From Xanthostigma xanthostigma (taxonomy: Eukaryota; Arthropoda; Insecta; Raphidioptera; Raphidiidae): 64,000 nucleotides of DNA. Position numbers and translations under genes: made by a program. Positions 23,918 through 35,304 of this stretch are shown piece after piece. The stretch covers positions 8,378,501 to 8,442,500 of the forward strand of contig OY754470.1 in assembly GCA_963575645.1 (NCBI GenBank), given 5' to 3'. Below the pieces are notes generated by a model that worked only from the letters and a program-made list of their open reading frames with translations, searched no databases and was not told where the DNA came from. The stretch's first letter is position 1. The number at the start of each line of letters is the position of its first letter.

Positions 23918-24395
23918 TCAATAAATAAAACTATTGACCAATTTTTCAGACAATAGGTATATTAAAAAAAATATAATTAATACATTAACGTTTCGATCCG
24001 GATTTGGACGTTCTTCAGAACTGATCTAAAAAAAATAAAAAATAATTAATATTTGATTCTAATTTGCTTTATATAAAATTCTTTCAAAATTATTAAGTAG
24101 TATCAAAATATTGAAAAAAATAAAATTAATAATATTACTAATTATTATATATTAATGTTATTATTTTTTCAATATTTTAATACTACTTAATAATTTGAAA
24201 GAATTTTATATAAAGGGAATTAGAATTAAATATTAATTATTTTTTATATTTTTTAGATCAGTTCTGAAGAAGATCCAAATCCGGATCGAAACGTTAATGT
24301 ATTAATTATATTTTTTGTTAAAATATATTGTCTGAAAAATTGGTTGATAATTTTATTTATTGAAGAGTTCTAATCAGACGTTAATCAAAGATTTG
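23918..24395. repeat. Foldback family A, most complete palindromic copy
   Basis: Two arms of more than 200 bp form a long hairpin. Each contains CATTAACGTTTCGATCCGG or its complement and ATTCTTTCAAAATTATTAA or its complement. The right end carries the family tail CAGACGTTAATCAAAGATTT. Both arms contain the CTGAAGA..GAAACG core (23990-24018 minus, 24264-24292 plus). Confidence 0.85.
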
Positions 24396-25246
24396 AATAA
24401 ATGTAGGTAGTTTACAGACGAAGTGACGTCACGCCGGAATCCAACATGGCGAACTGCGTTTTAGACTTTTAAAGAACAGATTAAAAAGTATAATTCTTGA
24501 AATTGAATTATAAAATTTATTATGCATTATTATGATTAGAAATCAACATTTCTCGTTTGCTTTTTACAAAGGCTATCAAGAATATGTATTATTAGATTTT
24601 TTTATTACATGGTGCAAAATACTCTGTTGTTAATTTTTACCAACTTTTCGACCTACACTTAAAGGACAACTAAACCGAAATAGCCGTTTCCAGAATTATA
24701 TCAGAGCGCTTCTCAAGGGAGTCGGGTGATACAGTCTAGTAATAATAATAATAATTATCATAAGTAATTGCTTATTTGAATAGTTTAATGAGAATCAGTA
24801 CAAGCTTAGCGGTATATTAGAGGTTTATGTAGTTAATACCTGGAATAATGCATATAGTCACTGTTTGGTTGTGATTCGGGAGGTGCGGGGAAAGTATAGT
24901 GAACAAGGGGTGTAAGGGAATCGGCAATATAATATAATGTTGAATACGAGTTTCGAACTGGAGGAAACAGGAACAAGAGGATTCGCAGCATTCACTTCAT
25001 TAACCAGGTAAATTAAACCTGGTTTCTGTGAACTGTGCTGATCACCTGGGATATACGTAATATTCCATATTCTCTTTGGAGTGGATAATTTAGTGGGAGA
25101 CATTTTATTGTATACGCTAGGAAGTATCTTTTGACAGGCGACTTTTGCGCCCTCTCGTGTTTTTTTTTTTAAATCTGGTTCAGTTAAAACCTTAGTGTCG
25201 TATTATGTTATACGTGCATTTTAATAAGGATTAATTGTCGAATAAA
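24396..25246. other. Upstream flank of the THAP exon
   Basis: It contains a minus-strand open frame (24858-25103) that starts MSPTKLSTPKRIW and would be divergent from the THAP exon. It has no recognised domain, and I leave it unannotated. A short cluster with GTGACGTCAC and an ATGGCG lies at 24420-24460. Confidence 0.35.
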
Positions 25247-25396
25247 ATGGGGAAAAAGCTATCAAATCGGAAGTGCTGTGTTGTTGATTGTAAGGATACA
25301 CCAACTAAACATCCAGAATTACAATTCCACCGTTTTCCTGGATTTTCTTATGAATTAGAGAGGAAAAAAATGGACTGCAGCAGTACGTCGTCAAGG
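25247..25396 (+). pseudogene. THAP zinc-finger exon with a frameshift
   Basis: From ATG 25247 the frame reads MGKKLSNRKCCVVDCKDTP and continues to FHRFPG, the N-terminal half of a THAP domain (C-x4-C followed by FHxFP). THAP domains bind DNA through one C2CH zinc site and occur in host regulators and P-type transposases. At an A-run of seven (25364-25370) the frame slips: dropping one A would continue as KKWTAAVRR, which matches the conserved tryptophan/basic helix of THAP, whereas the current frame gives KKMDC. A plausible splice donor (AAGG|GTAATT) follows at 25396/25397. The exon carrying the second zinc pair (C-x2-H) was not found. Either this is a decayed copy or the A-run carries a sequencing error. 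Confidence 0.6.
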
Positions 25397-26170
25397 GTAA
25401 TTAAATTTTATTTTACGTCTGTAATAATTATTAAATACATGAAAAATATCTTAATTGTTATTTTGTTAACAAAAATAAGATTTAAAAAATTTAGAAATTA
25501 AAAATGTATATCATTTTATACTGACATTTTGCGTAAATATTTTTTTATAATTAAGAATAACGCTGGTTTCCATGCGCTTGTAAGTTTTGGGAGAACCACT
25601 TTTGAAAAAATCAAACATCAGATGGTGCGAAGGTCGCGCGTCAAAGATACTTTCCTAGCGTATACCAAAGGTACATTTTCGCGTGACAGAAGTCATGGCT
25701 TTTGCTGCCATGGCACTGTGACATTTTTTGTGAATGATTTCATGTAATTGACTTGACAGACATGGCGTCGCGTGAAGCATTTTCAGCAGCTTTAATTATT
25801 TCTTCCTTTCAGTGGTCTTAAAATCAATAATTAAATTTTTAAGTCGGTGCCAATTTAATTACTAAAACGTTTTAACCGGTTTATTTCTTGATATTTGATT
25901 ACTAAAATACAAAAAAAAAAACAGATAGAACCACATCAACATGTTTTTGAACACTATGGAGTTGCAATCATTCAAATCCGTTAGCCCTACGAGAAGGTAT
26001 GGACGAGCGAACATTTTGATAAGTAAAAAAAAACTACTTAACCGATTTAAATACAAAATTATATGAGATCATTCTGGCATCTTCCCGAGCAGAAAAACGT
26101 CGAAATCATTGAAATTAATTGCATTTTTAAAACTCTAAAACAAACTTACAGGAGAGCTAATACTCTAACG

Positions 26171-26410
26171 CAGGCCTGGGCAAATGGCGGCCCGCAGTAC
26201 AATTTTGTCCGGCCCGCGAAGCATTTTATAAATTTTAGAAAAATAGTAAAGAAATAGCAAGGGCCAGAACAGACGAAAAAAGGAGCTAAGGACTTTTTTT
26301 TTGCTCTCCAAATGCGGAATTAAAATGTGAGGACCTTTATTTTTTTTACTCTCCAAATACGGAAGTAGAATGTGAGGACCTTTTTTTCTTTTTTGCTCTG
26401 CAAATTTTTG
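26171..26410. mobile_element. hAT-like fragment, left end
   Basis: It begins CAGGCCTGGGCAAATGGCGG followed by CCCGCAGTAC, a common hAT-type terminal sequence, and contains CGGCCCGCG repeats. Near-duplicate internal blocks (GCTCTCCAAATGCGGAA and CTCTCCAAATACGGAAG, each leading to GAGGACCTTT) are tandem. A matching right terminus was not found. Confidence 0.5.
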
Positions 26411-26884
26411 GCCCGCGGTCAAATTTTCATTTCACGTATAAACTTGATAGAATAAATTCTTCACTCGAAGATATTCAATTCAGTGAATGGTTATAATTAC
26501 GTGCGCTACCAGAAACGTTTGGAAATGGGAAATTTATGTGTATATTTTACACTCAATTACCAAAAACCTTTAAGCGAGAACGGCATGCATTACGACATAA
26601 TTTAAAAAATTTAAATTTCAAAATTAACTGTACCCACCGGTTGAGTCTTTTATTTAAATAATCTGGTGGTTATATTTTGTCAATTGAAAAGGAATTTCAA
26701 GTTGTTTTTAAGACCATATAAAAGTAAATAAAGACAAAAAATCGCCCGGCTGCCCACCCTACTTAAAATCTCATAGTTTCAGCACCTCTACCTCCGGAAT
26801 GGAAACCTTTTTTCCCCACTTTTTTGATAAGTGCAGCGAATATATAATATTCATTTCATTCAATCTGTGCTAATAATAGTGACC

Positions 26885-27300
26885 GGGTCTGGTTTGGCCC
26901 GAACTTGTAGATTGCCACCGTTTTTTTGCCGACTTACGTTGCAAAATTGGTCTCCACGAAAAGCGCTTTTATTTTAACGCGATAGTATACACAGCCAATG
27001 TCCATCCTAAAGGTCCATTCTAAATATTGGCGAAAGAAATTTTGAAATCGGATGCAGATTATAGTTTCGGAGATTACCCTCTGCATATACACACACTCAC
27101 AAAATCTCTCTTTACAATGTTGGAATAGAGATATAGATCAAAAAGAGTTAAAGTTTGTAAGTTTGGATGTAAGAGGTAATCTCCGAAATTATTCATTCGA
27201 TTTAAAAAAATATTTCACATTTAGAATGCACCTTCAGGATGGACATAGACTATATAGCCAGAGTGCCCGTCGGCGAAAATTTTATTGATACATACTCTCC
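26885..27300. repeat. Head-to-head pair of Helitron-like fragments
   Basis: 26885-27110 (minus) matches the element at 6555-6757, sharing AAAAGCGCTTTTCGTGGAGA and GCAATCTACAAG. 27155-27300 (plus) is a diverged copy of the same 5' part, GGTAATCTCCGAAAT. Ends are decayed. Confidence 0.5.
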
Positions 27301-28921
27301 CCAAACTTTGTATATGGCTTCATTAGGCCTAGTCTGACACCTATTTCCAGTCTAAAACGACATTTTTGGTAGTTTGAACTTTTTAACAGAAATAAGCAGG
27401 AAATTTCGTATTTGATCGAAATAATGTACAAATTAATATTAAGTTACAACGCAACAACATTATTAAATCAGATATTGCACACCTGACACGGTAAATATAT
27501 TAATTAATTATTTTACTTGTACTCGTTATGTGATAAATAATATGTATTATACTTTAATGTGTGAATTTTATTATGATGTAGATTGTATAATTTTATGTAT
27601 GACATATTCAATGGCTACGGCCTTTTTTGAATAAATTCTATATCTATCTATGACTTTCCGAAAGATGTCATTTTGACGACATGTAAAAATTTATAGATAT
27701 TGTTTGTTTTTTTAATTGGATAGCTTAAAAGCTTCAACCAAAACGCTAAAATAATGTTCTCTGACAAATAACATGAACCATTTAAAATGTCTAACACCTC
27801 GAATATGTCGACCATATTCGAGGTGTTCTTGTATAAAACTAAAAATGTATAAAACTATCTCAAATCTGATAAAACAGGCCCAATGCTATATAGGTACATA
27901 TTGTTTAAGCCAATGTAAGATTGTAATAATAATAAAAACGAACAATGTACAGCGTTATGAACAATTGAAACTGATTCTTTTAGACTGCACACAATTGTAA
28001 TTCAATGCAAACAACTGTTTCAAGAGACGCGAAATGTTAATTATTATGCACACTTTTTAATGTTTTTAATGAAATGGCAACATTTAACAGTTCCTACATG
28101 CATGCATCGAGTACCGACTTCATGTTAATTTGAATAAATAGAATGACATTCAGGGTATAATTATCCAACATAACTACACACAAAATACACTCACATATAA
28201 TTGTACAAGCTATGCTAACTGAATAATATTGCAATACTACCGACATCAGAATTGGTGCTGCCAATTAAAAACCCGCTACTAATTTTTATACAGGTGTTCC
28301 AAATTGTTCTAGGTTTTTCAATTGAGTATACCAATTTACAGACGCCCGCGCCTCGCCCCAAAAAATAATTTGCTAGAGTGACACGACGAAATGTCCCGAT
28401 AGTATCCTAGCTTCCGAAGTCAGTGGTCAGCATTTTTTTTTAAATTATGTATTTGACACTATGAAAGACAACGATTAAATTATATGAATACGATAAATTA
28501 TCGAATAAAAAATCAGAAATTATCGGTCTGTATTCACAAAAAAACAAGGCCAAATTATTATTCGAATTGTAAAATTGCAATTTTTGACATGTCAAAAAAC
28601 GCTGCCTGTGTGACGTCAGACTTGTAGTAAACTTAAATTTATCAAAAGCACAGTAAAATTTAAAAAGGTCATTTTGGCAATGTCGAAATACCTACAGATT
28701 TATATTCATTATTAACGTTTTAAATTTCTTACTGAAGCATTTTCTATACGAATACATTATTAAACAATTTTAGGAATAGTTAAATTCTTCTTGATCATTC
28801 CATGTTATAGTGGAATTAGTATAGAACAACCCACTGTGTATTATAAGTAACCAATTTAAAAAGCCTTTTACGTATAGTTATACTACAATATCCACATGAA
28901 TTGTGTTAACAGTGGCGTAAT
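27301..28921. other. Intergenic stretch; possible LINE 3' tail
   Basis: 27595-27652 (ATGGCTACGGCC, TTTTTTGAATAAATTC, then TATCTATCTA) resembles the 3' end and tail of an insect LINE. A hairpin ACACCTCGAATATG/CATATTCGAGGTGT lies at 27791-27822. Otherwise nothing is recognised. Confidence 0.35.
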
Positions 28922-29250
28922 TATATTTTCTTCATACCTCGATCGAAAGTACGTACTTTCGTCCCTTATAGCAGGGACGAAAGTTTGACATTTGCTCCCT
29001 GTTATTTATTATATTAAATGACAGCGGTAACCCTAGTTACGAGTATAAATACGCATGAGAAATTTTTTCCTCCCGCCGTTCTCACTGGGAGTAAGTGTCA
29101 ATCTTTCGTCCCTACTGACGAAAGTACGTACTTTCGAGTGGATCTGAAGAAAAATCGTATACACCACACGGGTCTTGAAAGTTAAAATCTTGGCCCTGCG
29201 CGTCATGAGCCCGAGGCGAAAATTCAACTTTCGGCCCTTGTGATGTAATA
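28922..29250. mobile_element. Composite MITE, copy 1
   Basis: An inverted-repeat module (TATTTTCTTCATACCTCGAT against GATCTGAAGAAAAAT) is joined to a half-palindrome containing TACACCAC..GAAAGT, CTTGGCCCTGCGCG and a CGGCCC end. The same two modules, reversed, form 51002-51438. GAAAGTACGTACTTTCG occurs near both ends. It is non-coding; the overlapping open frame 29033-29227 is part of the repeat. Confidence 0.7.
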
Positions 29251-29410
29251 TAGGTACTATTTACTATTTCCGAGCTGTTCTATCCGACTTTGCCCGAGTC
29301 ATAGAATTAAGAATGCCAGCTCATTTTAAAATAGCAGTCTGCGGAAAACACTAAATTGGAGGCAAAAGTTTGTAAACAATATTTATTCATCCTCAAAACT
29401 TCTGTAAACA

Positions 29411-30055
29411 TTTTTTGACGTGATAACGTCTTATAAATTGATGAATCACCAATCTTATAAATTGATAAAACACCGGCTGCATGCACGAAAAAGTGTCACG
29501 TTCCTAAGGTAACGTTCCTAACGTAACGTTCCTAACGTAACGTTCCTAACGTTCGTAACGCGTAACGCGTAACGTTCCGCCTGACCTGTGCGAGCTTTTC
29601 TCGAAAACGGCCCTAACGATTTGGATGAAATTTACTGAAAAGGGATTTTGGGGGGCAAAAAATCGTTTTAGCTAGGTCTCATCTCTCGAAAAAATCGTTT
29701 TCTTACAAATTTTATCATTATAAAAATCAATTTTTTGACGTATGAAAATACTTAAATATTGTAAGTAGGTTTTGGAATTTTATATTATAAACAGTGAAAC
29801 AATTGTTTTATAAATATTATGACAGCTAATCTTTGAGACTTAAAATAAATACGAAAGAAAGAAAGTTAAAAAAAACAATTATATTATATGGTGAGTAATT
29901 TAAATAAATAAAATTAACCTAAATTTGAAGCGAAAGATGCAATATCATAGATTCGAATTATTATAATTATTATATAAATTTAGGTTATGTATTACGGAAT
30001 ACGTTATCACGTAAAACTATCGTCCGTAAACCGACTTTACAGACAACCAATTTTT
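29411..30055 (+). repeat. Element with ACGTGATAACGT ends and an AACGTTCC array
   Basis: One end is TTTTTTGACGTGATAACGTC; the other contains ATACGTTATCACGTAAAAC followed by CGTCCGTAAACCGACTTTAC. Near the left end a minisatellite repeats GTAACGTTCCTAAC about four times (29504-29576). Sister copies are at 54851-55513 and, shortened, at 16114-16273. No coding domain was seen. Confidence 0.75.
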
Positions 30056-30572
30056 GTATTTAAATATCGTGTCACTGTCAGATATATTCTACCCTCCTTA
30101 ATGACCTGTCCAAAAATGTTTGAGGTTATATTAATAAGCTGTTATTGTATTCAAGCCTATAGAGTATAGAGTATCGGAGATTCGCTTTTAAAATGATGTT
30201 ATTGTTGTGTGGCAAAACCTGTGCACGCCACTGGCAATTCACAATACTTTAAAACAACATAACTACTTTATAATGTTCAAGCATGACTCTGAAGAAAACA
30301 GCCGCGGCGCCCGACAACTTTTGCTTGTTTGCAAATTGATAATTAATGTTATGTTTATAATAGGAAGATTATGGAATTAAAAAAAGTGCATTTACCGAAG
30401 CGATATAAACTGACAGGACCGTCATAAGAGTTTGTTCGTTTGAGAAACCTGTATGGTACGTGACTCTTTCTTTACACTTTTAGTGTTACGGAGGTTAACA
30501 TATAATAATAATATATTTATTAATTCTGTGCATTTTATACAAAATATAGAACAAGCCAGTTAAAATTTAAAT

Positions 30573-30881
30573 TTAAATAGGTGTGAAATCATTTTGGAAA
30601 TATTCACTCATGTTATAGAAATTTCTTTCTACTAGCAGTTGTAGAAGATATTTTTTAAATTTATTTTTTGGCAATATTTTTAAGACATCTGGTAACTTAC
30701 TGTAAATTTTGATTATTGAGTTGTGTGGCCCTTTCATTATCACTGATAAGGTAGTCGCAGTTAGTTTTAAATAATTTTCGTGTCTGGTATTATGCTCATG
30801 ATAAGTTCTGTTTGTGTCGAGTAAGTCATAGTTACTATGTGCAAATAGGCAGCATTCTAAAATATATAAATCATATAGGGT
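30573..30881 (-). pseudogene. LINE reverse-transcriptase protein, C-terminal end
   Basis: A frame with no usable start runs for about 100 codons to TAA. It contains the order typical of the C-terminal tail of insect non-LTR retrotransposon polyproteins: LYDLYILECCLFAHSNY, then YHEHNTRHENYLKL, IYSKLPDVLK and FKKYLLQLLVERNFYNMSEY. In this family the region follows the reverse transcriptase and is thought to help bind the template. A TGA lies directly upstream (30882-30884), so the RT itself is absent. The fragment is 5'-truncated, as is usual for LINEs. It belongs to a different LINE lineage from the plus-strand fragment that follows at 30936. Confidence 0.75.
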
Positions 30882-30935
30882 TCAGAACTTAATTTTCATA
30901 AATACATTTAAATTACTCGACTTAATACTACCACC

Positions 30936-31447
30936 TACTGGTGAGCTGGCGAGGAAAGGATCCTCAACTCCATACATTGGTCCAGAACCTGCTATGGAAG
31001 TGTCCAAAAGCATAGTACGGGGTCAAATAAGGAAATGGATCAAATATCAGCACAAGACATACTGAAATCAAATTTCCGGGCAAGACTTTTATTAAACGGC
31101 CATCCCGAAAGATGAATGAAGAACTACTACAACTCAGTAGGAACAATCTTCGTCTCGTGGTAGGCCTCCTGACAGGACATTGTGCCCTAAAAGGATACCT
31201 CCAAAGAATAGGACTGTTTAACGGGGACTTAAAGTGCAGACATTGCAATAAGGAGACGAAAACAGCGTACCATATTCTATGTGAATGCGAGGCTTTGGAT
31301 CATAGAAGACAGATAATTTATGGACAATGTAGAATGAGTCCAGAAGATACTGGATCGAGTGATATAAGAGATTGGGAGATAATCTTAAGAAGCTTTTTTG
31401 ACCGATTCTATGCGACGAGTTGTTCCTTTTTTAAAGGTCGTAATTAA
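30936..31447 (+). pseudogene. LINE RNase H tail and zinc-knuckle region
   Basis: The translation runs GELARKGSSTPYIGPEP, then a basic linker, then LSRNNLRLVVGLLTGHCALK and CRHCNKETKTAYHILCECEA, ending at TAA 31447. This is the end of an RNase H domain (ELARKG) followed by the conserved C-terminal region with a C-x2-C..H-x3-C type zinc motif found in insect jockey/I-like retrotransposons. It is broken: a TGA stands where the sister copy has TGG (within TYWK), and 11 bp are missing against the sister copy at 43530-44210, shifting frame before the intact 111-codon piece (31112-31447). The missing 11 bp lie between short GGCA repeats, suggesting slippage. Confidence 0.8.
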
Positions 31448-31989
31448 CTATAAAATTTAAACTATCCTTGGAATTGTTTTAAAAGAAAGTATTGCATAAC
31501 GGATTAGATGAATAAAAAATTAACTAGATCTCAAAGCCATCCCTGATGTTCACCGATCTGTCTATGTAGATAAATTAATTGTAATGATGAAACCGAGCCA
31601 AAGAATAACGTCAAAAATTTTAAAATAACAAAAGAATTGTGCCGAGGCAGTCGAGTAAGTAGATACATACATACATATTATTATGGCCATAAGAGAATAT
31701 CAAGTAAAGCAAAAGGAATAATAAGAAAAAGACTAATTTGTCTCTTTTGTGCTGATGTTTAAGAAGATAAAACCCCTGTGCTCACTGTTCTCGAACGATA
31801 CACCGCCATTGCAAAAGAATAAGCGAAAAGCTGCGACTAATTTTGTTATTTCACGTAGACATTTAGAGAGAGTTTTAAAATAAATGTAACTATACTCCAT
31901 GATACCGTTACTGATTAAAGGTAACGCTTATATCCGACATCTGGTGTCACCTATTTTTATTAAATATCTGCCATAAGGATATGAAGTAA
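31448..31989. other. Flank of the LINE fragment, nothing recognised
   Basis: No domain or bounded repeat was seen. Confidence 0.45.
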
Positions 31990-32320
31990 CAAATCTTTGA
32001 TTAACGTCTGAATACAACTCTCCAAATAAATAAAATTATCGACCAATTTTTTTCAGACTATATATTGATAAAAGAATAATAAAATTATAAATCAATATTT
32101 CACTAGATGATTAAATTAATATTTCGTTAATTCAAACTCCATTCTATTAGTAGATATACTAATTAATTTTTATATTTTTTCGATTATTTCTGAAGAAAAT
32201 CCAAATCCGGATCGAAACGTCATCTAGTGAAACATTGATTTATAATTGTATTATACTTTTGTCAATATAGGTATAGTCTGAAAAAAATGGTCGATAATTT
32301 TATTCATTTGATGATATTAA
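31990..32320. repeat. Foldback family A, inverted copy
   Basis: It starts with the family tail in reverse (CAAATCTTTGATTAACGTC) and ends GATAATTTTATTCATTTGA. The CTGAAGA-hairpin-GAAACG core is at 32190-32218. The inner arm differs from other copies: TCATCTAGTGAAA occurs in inverted form on both sides. Confidence 0.75.
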
Positions 32321-34840
32321 GTAACGTATGAAAAAAATGATTGGTTAACAACTGAATAATATGGAAGTTCAATTAAAAAAAACAATCGAGATCACACTTG
32401 TGCTGGGTTGCAGTAAAAAAAAATTATTTGACAATGACCTTACAACAGTAGTCTAATGCCGTGAAACTCTCTGTGGTTTAGAACATTAAGAGAGTACTCA
32501 CACAAAAACAAATTATTGATCTACATTGAAAAAGATCGTTTTTTTTATCAAAATATGCGTAAAAATATGAAAAAAAAATATATAAACTATTTTTTTCGGT
32601 AAAAAGTATGTTTAACGCAAAGCTATGGAAAAAAAGATTTTATTTCTTTTTCATATTGTTCCACCACTTTGAAAAAATCCCGAGTGTAGAGGAGTATAAA
32701 AGGCATTTTCTGACAAAATTTGGTGAGTGACACATTTCAAAAACGTGGTCAAAAAGTTATTTAAAATTTTATTTCTGTCCTTCAACCTTGAATAGCTGTT
32801 GACGGAGTGAATTTATACAAAAATCATCAGAGACCTTTTTTGTAGAGCGCTCAATTCCCTACAAATATATGTATTGCTCATTGCTGTACGTTCATTTGTT
32901 TCGGAGAAAAAAAAATGTAAAAAGTGAAAAAATCCTGTTATTTAAATGGGAAATGTATCGTCTTTAGGACACGGTTTAATATGAATATTTAGAGCTGTTT
33001 TTGGTCTGATATTTTTTTTTAGACCAAAAGCTAAAAATTGAGGGGGAGCTGCAAAGAAAAAAATCAACTCGGTAAATAACGGACACTTTAGTGTTGAATA
33101 GACCCTACCTTTAGTTAGTCTGTAATACCATCTGTAATACTATTGTCTGTCCGCATTTGGCGCTCATTGTTTCAACGAAGAAGAAGCTAATTTGTTATTT
33201 TTACTAATTAAAAGAAGTATTGTCGCCTCCGTTTTTGCTTGTATTTTGTTTTTTAAGAATAATATCTTTACATCGCATTGTTTCCTTGATGTGTTTTTTA
33301 ACTAATTATTTATTTTTCTTTTTTTAATTTTACATAATAGTCGCAGCTAACTATATGTATGTTATCTTTTAACTTTTATAAAATATTGGGTCAACTGAAA
33401 ATTAGTTTATTGTATTTTTATGTAATAAATGAACATTTTCGAGCGGAGGGATGTTTTTTTTTTTATTTATTATTCTGTTTACAAAGCCGTAAATACTTCT
33501 TATTTTAAAAACTTTTGGTTTGATGTGTTGTTTTAAGGAAATTGTGTGTACAAAATAAATTTTTATGGGCGGAATACATATTTTAGTAATAAATCAAAGA
33601 TATTTTCGTAATAAAATAAATATGTGGATTTGAAGAAATGTAAGGAAAAATGCTTTTAGGTTTGATAAAATGTAAATAATTATTTGAATAATAACAGCAA
33701 TAAATACTACAGTCTGCAATGTGGATTATTAGCGACGTATTTGTTTAAAAAATAATAAAGAAAAGACGCTTTATAAAAAAAAGTAAAGTGTTATTATTAC
33801 CAATTCGCGGATTAAAACCTTTTTTCGGATCTGTGATACGATACATAATTGGATTCTACGTTTTTCGGAACGGTTAAAATCGAAATGCAACGCATTGTTA
33901 ATAAATCAAATGAATCATTAAACTCTTTCATCGAAATCTTTGTCGGCTGCCTTTTAATTAAATTTGTATTTATGTAAAATTATAATACATATGTATGCTT
34001 ATTTTCAAATACAGTTATTACTTATTGTCTCTGGTCCAGAGCTCGACTCCCCCCGAAGTGAATTTCTGGCTACGGCCTTGATTTACACCCGACTAAATAA
34101 TCCGGCTTATTTATTTTTTATACTAAATTTGCAGGTCTTAAAATTTTAAAATGCCTCATGGATATTTTTTGCAAATAAAATTTCGCGAAGTTAAAAATTC
34201 AAGGGTTGGCTAGGCCCCGCTACTCTCCAGCCAGGTCTTCGATTTTGTGTTCAGACATTACAAAAGAAGTCTTGGACCACAATCGTATTGCAAAGAATAA
34301 AGTTGAGAGGTTTCATTTTTTTCCTAATAAAATTAGGATAATATAGAGTTACTATTTAGTGTCAAAGTTGGATTGAACGCAAATAATTTATTATTAAAAA
34401 GTTTTATCAGTGGTCAACACAATGAATATTTCCTATACGAAATAATCCTAAAGTTTATTAAATTTTTATGTCGTTTGGCGGTAAAAGGAGCCATTAAAAA
34501 ACTTCAATAAAAACGAACTAATTTCTTAAGTATATGAACGCAGGGCATTCTCCCACAGACATTGGCTGCGTTAATGTCCACACTTATCGTATGAGTGTTT
34601 CGTCTTTTATAACTGAACCATATAATAGCTCACCTCTCTTATCCCCCTTTTGCACTAGCTACAGACACTTGTCCACTGTCAAACCTGTCACAATGCTAGC
34701 ATTAAAATGGATCTAAAGAGCAGAACTTTGTTATAAAGTACCAGAATGTTTATTATTGAATTTATTGTTATACCTAGAGGTTTTTCCTAAATTCTTCATA
34801 AAAAATGTATAGTCAACCATTTCTGCGACAATAGCTTACT
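32321..34840. other. Long AT-rich stretch, nothing recognised
   Basis: Contains A- and T-runs and scattered chance frames (33964-34149, 34534-34716). No domain, RNA gene or bounded repeat was seen. Confidence 0.5.
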
Positions 34841-34847
34841 AAACAAC

Positions 34848-35040
34848 GAACCCACTAAACCTTTGCGCGACACGAGACAAAACGAAATAATATCGTCTCG
34901 ATATCGTTGAAAAACCGCGCAAATGCGAGTCGGACTTATATGTAAATAGTTCGTCCACCACGGGAATCGAATCTCGGAGATTATTTCCGCTTAGACGTTG
35001 GAAAGAGGGTGTCCTAACGTCGCGGCCAGTTTTCCAATTA
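34848..35040 (-). mobile_element. Possible tRNA-derived SINE
   Basis: On the minus strand a box-A-like ACTGGCCGCGACGTTAGGA (about 35030-35010) is followed about 45 nt later by a box-B-like GATTCGATTCCCG (about 34973-34960), the spacing of an internal pol III promoter. Downstream is the sequence GTCCGACTCGCATTTGCGCG. I did not find a clear tail or target duplication. Confidence 0.45.
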
Positions 35041-35304
35041 AACGTGTAATGTTGCAATGAGTAGAGATGGACTACTGAACTGTATTGTAATTCGTGGCTA
35101 TATCTGATAGCCTAGTTGTCGTACCGTGTTGTATGTGAGAGTTCTCATATTGTACTGCATAAACGCAACGGTAGCGGACGCTGTTTTGTATTAGAACTGT
35201 TACTGTGTACGTGCGTAGCATGTTGCGGTTTAAAGACATCATTTTTTTTTGTGATGTAACTACATAATTTACGGTTTTTGGATTTTCCCCTTTACTTGTG
35301 CTAT

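Noticed and set aside
24858-25103. Minus-strand frame divergent from the THAP exon
   Set aside because: A start and an internal donor-like site exist, but there is no domain or conservation evidence.
25529-25747. Frame downstream of the THAP exon as its second exon
   Set aside because: No acceptor in the right phase and no C-x2-H pair typical of the THAP C-terminal half.
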